Shown piece after piece: positions 1 through 6,102 of a DNA stretch of 7,452 nt. The DNA lies in contig JAGGAJ010000086.1 in NCBI GenBank assembly GCA_017889845.1, positions 1 to 7,452 of the forward strand, given 5' to 3'. The stretch comes from Deltaproteobacteria bacterium (GTDB lineage Bacteria; Desulfobacterota; Deferrimicrobia; Deferrimicrobiales; Deferrimicrobiaceae). The notes beneath the pieces are model-generated. The model did no database searches. It was not told the origin of the DNA and saw only the letters and a program-made list of their open reading frames with translations. Position numbers and translations under genes: made by a program. How positions within the stretch are numbered: the first letter of the stretch is position 1; each line of letters starts with the position of its first letter.

Positions 1-855
1 CCCGGCGACATCGCGCTGGTCCCGAGCCCGACGTACCCGATCCACAACTACTCGGTGATCATCGCCGGGGCGGACGTGCGCTCCATCTCCCTCACCAGCG
101 GGGAGGGGGATTTCCTGGACCGCGTGGAGCGCGCCATGAAGACGCTGTGGCCGCGCCCGAAGATGATGATCATCTCCTTCCCGCACAACCCGACAACGGA
201 GGTGGTGGAACTCGATTTCTTCCGGCGGGTTGTCGCATTCGCGAAGGAGCACGGCATACTGGTCGTCCACGACCTGGCGTACGCGGATCTCGTTTTCGAC
301 GGGTACAAGGCCCCTTCCATCCTCCAGGTGCCGGGCGCCAAGGACGTGGCGGTGGAGCTGTACTCCATGTCGAAGGGGTACTCGATGCCCGGCTGGCGGG
401 TCGGGTTCGTCGTCGGGAACAAGCGGATGGTCGGCGCGCTGACGCGGATCAAGAGCTATCTCGATTACGGGATGTTCCAGGCGATCCAGATCGCCGCCAC
501 CGTCGCGCTGAACGGCCCCAACCGGGTCGTGGACGAGGCGGTGGAGGTGTACCGGAAGCGGCGGGACTGCCTCGTGGACGGCTTCGCCCGCATCGGCTGG
601 GAATTCGAAAAGCCGAAGGGGACGATGTTCGTATGGGCGCCGCTCCCGGAACCGTTCCGTGCGATGGGGTCCCTCGAGTTCTCCAAGCACCTCCTCACCC
701 ACGCCAAGGTCGCGGTGTCGCCGGGGATCGGGTTCGGCGAGCACGGGGAGGGTTTTGTCCGCTTCGCCCTCGTGGAGAACGAGCACCGGATCCGCCAGGC
801 CATCCGGGGCGTCAAGACGATGTTCCAGGCGCCCGCCAGAGTGCGGGCACGATGA
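1..855 (+). CDS. alaC: Alanine aminotransferase AlaC, class I/II PLP-dependent (5' truncated)
   Basis: This open frame runs in from the left edge and ends at TGA 853-855. About 284 codons are present and roughly 120 N-terminal residues are missing, judged against the ~410 residues of E. coli AlaC. It is a fold-type I, PLP-dependent aminotransferase, which in AlaC interconverts pyruvate/glutamate and alanine/2-oxoglutarate in the cytoplasm. Visible family landmarks are the PHNPT segment (Asn codon 187-189), the DLAYADLVFDG segment with the pyridine-nitrogen Asp at 271-273, the Schiff-base lysine in SMSKGYSM (AAG 373-375), the GWRVGFVVGN strand after it, and the substrate-carboxylate arginine in FVRFALVENEHRIRQA (CGC 760-762). 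The stretches KSYLDYG, KPKGTMFVWA and AKVAVSPGIGFGEHGEG match AlaC closely from memory, better than LL-diaminopimelate or aspartate aminotransferases. The next gene overlaps its stop by 4 bases. Its true substrate in a threonine operon is not proven by sequence. Confidence 0.93.
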   Translation, partial: PGDIALVPSPTYPIHNYSVIIAGADVRSISLTSGEGDFLDRVERAMKTLWPRPKMMIISFPHNPTTEVVELDFFRRVVAFAKEHGILVVHDLAYADLVFDGYKAPSILQVPGAKDVAVELYSMSKGYSMPGWRVGFVVGNKRMVGALTRIKSYLDYGMFQAIQIAATVALNGPNRVVDEAVEVYRKRRDCLVDGFARIGWEFEKPKGTMFVWAPLPEPFRAMGSLEFSKHLLTHAKVAVSPGIGFGEHGEGFVRFALVENEHRIRQAIRGVKTMFQAPARVRAR

Positions 856-2171
856 ACTCCCAACGGAAGGAGATCGGTGTCGGCGTCGTAGGGTTCGGTA
901 CCGTCGGCACCGGGACCGTCCGGCTCCTCCTCGAGAACGCCGAGCACCTGCGCAAGCGCGTCGGGATCCCCATCCGGCTGGTCCGGGTGGCGGACCTCGA
1001 TCTGTCCCGCGACCGCGGGATCCGCCTTCCGGAGGGGGTGCTGGTATCCGACGGGATGCAGGTCGCCGGGGACCCCGCCGTCCAGATCGTGGTGGAGCTG
1101 GTCGGCGGCACAGGGGCGGCGAAGGACTACCTCCTGGCGGCCGTGAAAAACGGGAAGTCCGTCGTCACGGCGAACAAGGCGCTCCTCGCCGAGTGCGGTC
1201 CGGAGATCCTGAAGGCGGTGGTCTCCGCGGGCGTTGACATCGGATTCGAGGCCAGCGTCGGAGGAGGGATCCCCATCATCCGGACGTTGCGGGAAGGACT
1301 GGCGGCGAACCGGATTCGCGCGATCTTCGGCATCATCAACGGGACGTGCAATTACATCCTCTCCCGCATGACAAGGGAAGGGCGGCCCTTCGCGGATGTC
1401 CTCGAGGAGGCCCAGAAGACCGGCCTGGCGGAGGCCGATCCGTCCTTCGACGTGGACGGGATCGACACGGCCCACAAGCTGGCGATCCTTGTCTGGCTCG
1501 CAACGGGCGGCCACGTCCCCCTCAAGGAGATCTTCGTGGAGGGGATCCGGGAAATCGCGCCGCAGGACATCGCCTTCGCGAAGGAGTTCGGGTACACGAT
1601 CAAGCTGCTCGCGATCGCGAAGGAGAAAGGGACCGGGATCGAGGTCCGGGTCCATCCCACGATGATCCCGTCGCACTACCTCCTCGCCACCGTCGACGGT
1701 GCGAACAACGCCGTCTACGTGAAAGGGGATTTCGTAGGCTCCTCCCTGTCGGTGGGGCAGGGGGCGGGGATGCTGCCCACCGCCTCCGCCGTGGTGAGCG
1801 ACGTGATCGAGATCGCCAGGAACCTCCGCAAGGGATCGTCCGGGCGGATCCCGCCTAGCGGCTTCTTCCTCTCGGACCCGGCGGCGCGGATCGAGGTGGC
1901 CCCATTCCACCAGGTGTCATGCGAGTATTACCTCCGGATCCACGTGGTGGACAGGCCGGGCGTCCTCTCCCGGATCGCGGGAGTCCTCGGCCACCACCAG
2001 ATCAGCATCTCCTCCGTGCTCCAGAAGGGGCGGGGGGAGAGCGCCGTGCCGATCTTCATCGTCACCCACCGCGCGAAGGAGAGCGACATGCGGTCGGCCC
2101 TCGCCGAAGTGGACCGGCTTCCCGACGTACTCGACCGGACCCGGATGATCCGGATCGAAAACAACCTGTAA
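852..2171 (+). CDS. hom: Homoserine dehydrogenase with C-terminal ACT domain
   Basis: A 439-residue NAD(P)-dependent enzyme that reduces L-aspartate-4-semialdehyde to L-homoserine, the branch point to threonine and methionine. The Rossmann nucleotide-binding loop is VGFGTVGTG (residues 13-21). TANKALLAE (106-114) holds the conserved active-site Lys109. NGTCNY (163-168) and the family signature at 187-209 (AxxxGLAEADPSFDVDGID, then TAHK) follow, with Asp205 and Lys209 matching the catalytic Asp/Lys pair. Residues about 359-435 form an ACT domain (RIHVVDRPGVLSRIAGVLG), so threonine feedback inhibition is expected. The length is typical of the monofunctional ACT-containing form. There is no fused aspartokinase. 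ATG 852 is chosen because the Rossmann strand begins eight residues in. It overlaps the alaC stop as ATGA and lacks a clear Shine-Dalgarno, implying translational coupling. The frame stays open far upstream, but that part is a shadow of alaC. Confidence 0.97.
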   Translation: MNSQRKEIGVGVVGFGTVGTGTVRLLLENAEHLRKRVGIPIRLVRVADLDLSRDRGIRLPEGVLVSDGMQVAGDPAVQIVVELVGGTGAAKDYLLAAVKNGKSVVTANKALLAECGPEILKAVVSAGVDIGFEASVGGGIPIIRTLREGLAANRIRAIFGIINGTCNYILSRMTREGRPFADVLEEAQKTGLAEADPSFDVDGIDTAHKLAILVWLATGGHVPLKEIFVEGIREIAPQDIAFAKEFGYTIKLLAIAKEKGTGIEVRVHPTMIPSHYLLATVDGANNAVYVKGDFVGSSLSVGQGAGMLPTASAVVSDVIEIARNLRKGSSGRIPPSGFFLSDPAARIEVAPFHQVSCEYYLRIHVVDRPGVLSRIAGVLGHHQISISSVLQKGRGESAVPIFIVTHRAKESDMRSALAEVDRLPDVLDRTRMIRIENNL

Positions 2172-2187
2172 AAGGGGCCCCGACGCG

Positions 2188-3243
2188 ATGCACTGGGAAG
2201 GGATCATCCGCCACTACCGGCGCTTCTTCACCCCGGTCCCGGAGGAGTGCGTCATCACCCTCCTCGAGGGGAACACTCCGCTGATCCCCGCGCCGGTCCT
2301 TGCCCGCCAAATCGCTCCGGGGACGGAAATATTCCTCAAGTACGAAGGTCTCAACCCTACGGGATCCTTCAAGGACCGGGGGATGACGATGGCGGTCTCG
2401 AAGGCGAAGGCAGACGGCGCAGGCTCCGTCATCTGCGCCTCCACGGGGAACACCTCCGCATCCGCCGCCGCATACGCGACCCGCGCGGGGATGAATGCGT
2501 TCGTCCTCATCCCGGAGGGGAAGATCGCGCTGGGGAAACTCTCCCAGGCGATGATCCACGGGGCGCAGGTCCTCCAGGTGCTGGGGAATTTCGACGAGGC
2601 GCTGACCCTCGTGAAGGAGATCTCGGAGAAATATCCCGTCACGCTCGTGAACTCCCTGAACCCGTTCCGGATCGAGGGGCAGAAATCCGCCGCCTTCGAG
2701 ATCGTGGACGCGCTGGGCGACGCACCCGACTACCACGTCCTCCCGGTGGGAAACGCCGGCAACATCACCGCGTACTGGGCGGGGTACAAGGATTACCACG
2801 CCGCGGGGAACGCCGGGCGGCTCCCGAAGATGCTCGGCTGGCAGGCGGAGGGGGCGGCCCCGATCGTCCGGGGCGCGCCGGTGAAAAAGCCCGAAACCGT
2901 GGCGACCGCCATCCGGATCGGGAACCCCGCCTCCTGGAAGCAGGCCGAAGCCGCGCGGGACGAGTCCGGCGGACTCATCCGGATGGTGAGCGACGCGGAG
3001 ATCCTGGATGCCTACAAGCTGGTGGCCGAGACGGAAGGGGTCTTCTGCGAGCCCGCCTCCGCGGCGTCCATCGCCGGCGTGGTAAAATTGGGCCGCGACG
3101 GTTTTTTCCGGGCGGGCCAGCGGCTCGTGTGCACCCTCACCGGCCACGGGCTGAAGGACCCGGACAACGCCATCGCGCAGTCCGTCGCGCCCGTGACGAT
3201 CCCCCCGACCCTGGCGGACGTCCTCAAGGTCCTCGGTTTCTGA
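2188..3243 (+). CDS. thrC: Threonine synthase
   Basis: A 351-residue fold-type II PLP enzyme converting O-phospho-L-homoserine plus water to L-threonine plus phosphate, the last step of threonine synthesis. LLEGNTPL (25-32) is the family N-terminal motif. The PLP lysine is Lys62 in NPTGSFKDRG (57-65). STGNTSASAAAYA (85-97) is the substrate-binding loop, GNAGN (188-192) the PLP-phosphate loop, and TGHGLKDP (318-325) the C-terminal motif. It is the short form (about 350 residues, as in Bacillus and Thermus types), not the long ThrC with an N-terminal extension. ATG 2188 follows the hom stop by 16 bp, with the weak purine stretch AAAGGGG at 2171-2177 as a possible ribosome site. Its substrate must be supplied by a homoserine kinase. 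None of the GHMP type is present here, but the next gene is a candidate. Confidence 0.97.
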   Translation: MHWEGIIRHYRRFFTPVPEECVITLLEGNTPLIPAPVLARQIAPGTEIFLKYEGLNPTGSFKDRGMTMAVSKAKADGAGSVICASTGNTSASAAAYATRAGMNAFVLIPEGKIALGKLSQAMIHGAQVLQVLGNFDEALTLVKEISEKYPVTLVNSLNPFRIEGQKSAAFEIVDALGDAPDYHVLPVGNAGNITAYWAGYKDYHAAGNAGRLPKMLGWQAEGAAPIVRGAPVKKPETVATAIRIGNPASWKQAEAARDESGGLIRMVSDAEILDAYKLVAETEGVFCEPASAASIAGVVKLGRDGFFRAGQRLVCTLTGHGLKDPDNAIAQSVAPVTIPPTLADVLKVLGF

Positions 3244-3245
3244 GG

Positions 3246-3251
3246 AAGGAG
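3246..3251 (+). promoter_or_regulatory. Strong Shine-Dalgarno for the ApgM-like gene
   Basis: AAGGAG lies six bases before ATG 3258, directly after the thrC stop (TGA 3241-3243). It is among the clearest ribosome-binding sites in the window and supports the ATG 3258 start. Confidence 0.7.
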
Positions 3252-3257
3252 ACATCG

Positions 3258-4463
3258 ATGGGCACCAAGTACCTCATCCTGATCGGCGACGGGATGGCCG
3301 ACTGGCCGATCCCGTCGATCGGGGACCGGACGCCACTGGAGGCGGCGGAGAAGCCGAACATGGACTTCATGGCGTCCCACGGGGCGATCGGGATGGTCCA
3401 GGTCGTGCCCAAGGAGATGTACCCGGGGAGCGACGTCTCCAACCTGAGCATCCTGGGGTACGATCCCGCGTCCGTCTACACGGGCCGCTCCCCGCTGGAG
3501 GCCGCTTCCATCGGCATCACTCTCGCCCCGGACGACGTGGCGGTCCGGTGCAACGTGGTGGCGCTGAAGAACGACGGGGCCGACTCCGAGATGGAGGATT
3601 TCTCCGCGGGCCACATCGCCACCGCGGAGGCGGCGCAGCTGCTCGCATCCCTCCAGGAGAAGGTCGCGGACAAGGGGGTCCGGTTCCACACGGGGGTCTC
3701 GTACCGGCACCTCATGGTGTGGCCCGGCGGAAACGACGGCGTCCTGACGACACCCCCCCACGACATCCACGGGAAGAAGATCACGGAGTACCTCCCGAAG
3801 GGGGACGGCGCGGAACTGCTTCTGACCATCATGGAGATTTCCCGGGAGGTCTTCGCGGACCACCCGGTGAACCGCCGGCGCGCGGCGGAAGGAAAGCGCC
3901 CCGGAAACTCCGTGTGGCTGTGGGGGCAGGGGAAGGCGCCCCGGATCCCCACCTTGCAGGAGAGGTACGGCCTGTCGGGCTCCGTGGTGGCCGCAGTCGA
4001 TCTCATCAAGGGGATCGGGATCTACGCGGGCCTTTCCGTGATCAACGTACCGGGGGCCACGGGGTACATCGACACGAACTACCGGGGGAAGATGGAAGCG
4101 GCGCTGCGGGAGCTGGAGACCAAGGACTTCGTCCTCATCCACGTGGAGGCCCCCGACGAGGCGGGGCACAACGGCAACGTGCAGGAGAAGATCCGGGCAA
4201 TCGAGCGGATCGACCGGGAAATGCTCGGGCCGATCCTCGGAAGAGCGCGGGAGAAGGGGGACCTGAAGATCCTCCTGCTGCCGGACCACCCGACGCCGGT
4301 CGCCATACGGACCCACGCGCAGGAACCGGTCCCCTTCGTCTTCTACCCGGCGCCCGCCGGCCTTTCGACGCACCCTGGAAAGCGGTACACCGAAGCGGAC
4401 GCCCGCGCCTCGGGCCAGTTCGTCCCGGCCGGGACGCTGCTGATCGGGCACCTGCTCTCCTGA
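3258..4463 (+). CDS. apgM: ApgM-type cofactor-independent phosphoglycerate mutase homologue; probable alternative homoserine kinase
   Basis: A 401-residue cytoplasmic member of the alkaline phosphatase / iPGM metalloenzyme superfamily in the archaeal (ApgM) branch. Automatic annotation usually reads '2,3-bisphosphoglycerate-independent phosphoglycerate mutase'. Visible landmarks are the N-terminal metal motif GDGMAD (10-15, Asp11), the nucleophile region PGSDVSNLSILGYDP (56-70, probable nucleophile Ser58), YTGRSPLEA (74-82), GNSVWLWGQGKAPRIPT (216-232), VPGATGYIDTNY (264-275), and the metal-binding residues in HVEAPDEAGHNG (295-306, Asp300 and His304), DHPTP (343-347) and His353. The GNSVWLWGQG and VEAPDEAGH blocks are typical of the subfamily catalogued as 'proposed homoserine kinase' (TIGR02535). 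That subfamily occurs beside hom and thrC in genomes lacking thrB, exactly the context here, 14 bp after thrC. I therefore favour ATP-dependent homoserine phosphorylation over glycolytic mutase activity. Family membership is secure; the substrate is inferred. Confidence 0.88.
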   Translation: MGTKYLILIGDGMADWPIPSIGDRTPLEAAEKPNMDFMASHGAIGMVQVVPKEMYPGSDVSNLSILGYDPASVYTGRSPLEAASIGITLAPDDVAVRCNVVALKNDGADSEMEDFSAGHIATAEAAQLLASLQEKVADKGVRFHTGVSYRHLMVWPGGNDGVLTTPPHDIHGKKITEYLPKGDGAELLLTIMEISREVFADHPVNRRRAAEGKRPGNSVWLWGQGKAPRIPTLQERYGLSGSVVAAVDLIKGIGIYAGLSVINVPGATGYIDTNYRGKMEAALRELETKDFVLIHVEAPDEAGHNGNVQEKIRAIERIDREMLGPILGRAREKGDLKILLLPDHPTPVAIRTHAQEPVPFVFYPAPAGLSTHPGKRYTEADARASGQFVPAGTLLIGHLLS

Positions 4464-4476
4464 GAGGCCGGCCCGC

Positions 4477-4875
4477 GTGGAGCACGTCGCCGACGTACGC
4501 GTGATCTACGGGGACACCGACGCCGCGGGGATCGCCTATTACGGGAACTACCTTCGGTGGTTCGAGGTCGGCCGGGCCGAACTGATGCGGCGGAAGGGAT
4601 TCTCCTACCGCGACGTGATGGAACGGGACGGCGTCCTGCTCCCCGTGATCGAGGCCGGAGCCTCGTACCACGCCTCGGCGCGATACGACGACGTGCTCCG
4701 GATCCACGCGGAGATCCGGGCGGTCGCGGGGGTCCGGCTGATTTTCGGGTACCGGATCGAGCGGGAGGACGGCACACTGCTGGTGACGGGTCACACCGTG
4801 CACGCCTTCACCCGTCTGAACGGCAAACCCGTCCGGCCGCCGGCGGCGTTCCGGGAGCTTTCGGGATCGGATTAG
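4477..4875 (+). CDS. YbgC/FadM-family acyl-CoA thioesterase (hotdog fold)
   Basis: A 132-residue single-domain hotdog thioesterase of the 4-hydroxybenzoyl-CoA thioesterase / YbgC type, which hydrolyses acyl-CoA to free acid and CoA in the cytoplasm. The diagnostic N-terminal motif YGDTDAAGIAYYGNYLRWFE (residues 11-30) carries the catalytic Asp15, equivalent by position to Asp17 of the Pseudomonas 4HBT enzyme. The rest (YDDVLRIHAEI, FGYRIEREDGTLLVTGHTVHAF) shows the usual hotdog strands. Length is typical (about 130 residues). The start is GTG 4477, 13 bp after the previous stop, preceded by a weak GAGAGG at 4462-4467. No ATG is available before the conserved motif. No tol-pal genes are nearby, so a Tol-Pal role is not supported. 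Its acyl-CoA substrate is unknown. A link to acyl-CoA made by the downstream oxidoreductase is possible but speculative. Confidence 0.9.
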   Translation: MEHVADVRVIYGDTDAAGIAYYGNYLRWFEVGRAELMRRKGFSYRDVMERDGVLLPVIEAGASYHASARYDDVLRIHAEIRAVAGVRLIFGYRIEREDGTLLVTGHTVHAFTRLNGKPVRPPAAFRELSGSD

Positions 4876-4886
4876 TCAACTCCGGG

Positions 4887-4896
4887 GGAAGGGGGA
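4887..4896 (+). promoter_or_regulatory. Shine-Dalgarno for glpX GTG start
   Basis: GGAAGGGGGA lies seven bases before GTG 4904 in the 28-bp gap after the thioesterase gene. It supports the GTG start rather than the in-frame ATG at 4922, which sits inside the conserved N-terminus of the family. Confidence 0.55.
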
Positions 4897-4903
4897 ACAG
4901 GGC

Positions 4904-5860
4904 GTGGAACGAAATCTGGCCATGGAAGTCGTCCGGGTTACGGAGGCCGCCGCGCTGGCGGCGGCGCGGCTGATGGGCCGAGGGGACAATATGGCGGCGG
5001 ACCAGGCGGCGGTCACGGCGATGCGGAAGGCCCTGAACTACGTTCAGTTCAAGGGGCGCGTCGTCATCGGCGAGGGGGAGCGGGACGAGGCGCCGATGCT
5101 CTACATCGGGGAGGAGGTCGGGGCGGCGGAGTCCCCGCGGGTGGACATCGCCGTCGACCCCCTCGAGGGGACGAGCATCGTGGCGTCGGGCGGAAACAAC
5201 GCCCTCGCCGTGATCGCCATAGCGGAGGAGGGAGGGTTCCTCCACGCCCCGGACACCTACATGCAGAAGATCGCCGTGGGCCCGAGGGCCCGCGGGACGA
5301 TCGACATCACCGCCTCCCCGACGGAAAACCTGCGGCGCATTGCAAAGGCGCTGAAGGCGTACGTGGAGGATCTGTGCGTGGTCATCCTCGACCGGCCGCG
5401 CCACCAGGAACTGATCCGGGAGTGCCGCGAGGCGGGCGCCCGGATCAAGCTGATCGGCGACGGCGACGTGGCGGGAGCGATCGCGACGTCGAAAGAGGGG
5501 TCCGGAGTGGACGTCCTCATGGGGACCGGCGGCGCACCGGAGGGTGTGCTCGCGGCAGCGGCGTTGAAATGCATGGGCGGCGACTTCCAGGGGGTCCTCA
5601 AGTTCCGGAACAAGGAGGAGATCGAGCGGGCGAAGACGATGGGGGTGACGGACCTGAACCGCGTGTACTCCCTCGAGGACCTGGCCCGGAGCGACGTCAT
5701 GTTCGCCGCCACCGGGGTCACCTTCGGAGACTACCTGCAGGGCGTGCGGTTCTTCAGCGGGGGGGCATACACCCAGTCCGTTGTCCTGCGGTCCCGTTCC
5801 CGCACATCCCGGATCATCGACACGACCCACTACTTCGAGTTCAAGCCGAAGTACGATTAG
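4904..5860 (+). CDS. glpX: Class II fructose-1,6-bisphosphatase GlpX
   Basis: A 318-residue metal-dependent phosphatase hydrolysing fructose 1,6-bisphosphate to fructose 6-phosphate and phosphate, the committed step of gluconeogenesis. It aligns almost without gaps to the N-terminal two thirds of E. coli GlpX. The metal and active-site residues Asp33, Glu57 (in VIGEGERDEAPMLYIGE), Asp85 and Glu88 (in VDPLEGT) and Glu213 (in GGAPEGVL) fall at the same numbers. RPRHQELI (164-171) and IGDGDVAGAI (184-193) are also typical. The C-terminal part ends ARSDVMFAATGVTFGD and then SRTSRIIDTTHYFEFK. GTG 4904 is chosen because MERNLAMEVVRVTEAAALAA matches the family N-terminus. It lies 28 bp after the thioesterase gene and 11 bp before the ferredoxin subunit gene, so it is probably co-transcribed with both. 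Class II FBPases may also accept sedoheptulose 1,7-bisphosphate in some organisms, which cannot be judged here. Confidence 0.96.
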   Translation: MERNLAMEVVRVTEAAALAAARLMGRGDNMAADQAAVTAMRKALNYVQFKGRVVIGEGERDEAPMLYIGEEVGAAESPRVDIAVDPLEGTSIVASGGNNALAVIAIAEEGGFLHAPDTYMQKIAVGPRARGTIDITASPTENLRRIAKALKAYVEDLCVVILDRPRHQELIRECREAGARIKLIGDGDVAGAIATSKEGSGVDVLMGTGGAPEGVLAAAALKCMGGDFQGVLKFRNKEEIERAKTMGVTDLNRVYSLEDLARSDVMFAATGVTFGDYLQGVRFFSGGAYTQSVVLRSRSRTSRIIDTTHYFEFKPKYD

Positions 5861-5871
5861 GAAACCGGGGG

Positions 5872-6102
5872 ATGGCGAAGGAAGAGGTCGCCGCGGCGAC
5901 GGGACGGATCGAAATCGACTTCGAGCGATGCAAGGCGTGCGAACTGTGCGTGCCCGCCTGCCCGAAGTCGTGCATCGAGATGGGCGGGAGTTTCAACCGG
6001 CAGGGGTACGCGGCGGCCGTGTTCGCGCGTCCCGACGACTGCACGGGGTGCGCGATCTGCGCGGAGACGTGCCCCGACGTCTGCATCCGGGTGTGGCGAT
6101 GA
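5872..6102 (+). CDS. 2-oxoacid:ferredoxin oxidoreductase delta subunit, 2x[4Fe-4S] ferredoxin-like
   Basis: A 76-residue protein with two [4Fe-4S] motifs: Cys20-x2-Cys23-x2-Cys26-x3-Cys30-Pro and Cys57-x2-Cys60-x2-Cys63-x3-Cys67-Pro. This is the classic bacterial 2[4Fe-4S] ferredoxin arrangement, with a longer linker holding FNRQGYAAAVF. The linker and the ending CPDVCIRVWR resemble KorD/VorD delta subunits of multi-subunit 2-oxoacid:ferredoxin oxidoreductases, which carry electrons from the catalytic subunits to soluble ferredoxin. Cys34 and Cys71 are additional and replace residues that are usually hydrophobic. ATG 5872 lies 11 bp after glpX, with AGGAAA at 5859-5864 as a weak ribosome site. 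The stop TGA overlaps the ATG of the alpha subunit gene as ATGA, which ties it to that complex. Confidence 0.92.
   Translation: MAKEEVAAATGRIEIDFERCKACELCVPACPKSCIEMGGSFNRQGYAAAVFARPDDCTGCAICAETCPDVCIRVWR

Noticed and set aside
147..851. Upstream in-frame extension of hom through most of alaC, which could suggest a fusion protein
   Set aside because: The extension translates to biased Arg/Gly-rich sequence in a frame shifted from alaC, whose own frame is intact with aminotransferase motifs. The Rossmann strand of Hom begins right after ATG 852.
864..872. Shine-Dalgarno-like CGGAAGGAG just inside hom
   Set aside because: No in-frame start codon follows at a suitable distance, and a later start would remove the Rossmann glycine loop. 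It is simply the codons for Arg-Lys-Glu.
465..1910. Long minus-strand open frame of about 480 codons opposite alaC and hom
   Set aside because: Its translation is Arg/Asp/Gly/Pro-rich low-complexity text with no family motifs. It is a by-product of the G/C-ending codons of the real genes. The same applies to the minus-strand frames at 2062-3255, 3012-4451, 4808-5830 and 5841-7085.
4477..4875. Thioesterase as the Tol-Pal-associated YbgC
   Set aside because: No tolQ, tolR, tolA, tolB or pal gene is adjacent, and the operon is metabolic. Only the family assignment is supported.
5759..5765. Run of seven G in glpX as a possible phase-variable tract (a similar run of seven C lies at 3753-3759 in the ApgM-like gene)
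   Set aside because: Both runs are short, encode plausible residues (Gly-Gly and Pro-Pro), and the frames are intact on each side. In G+C-rich DNA such runs are expected by chance.
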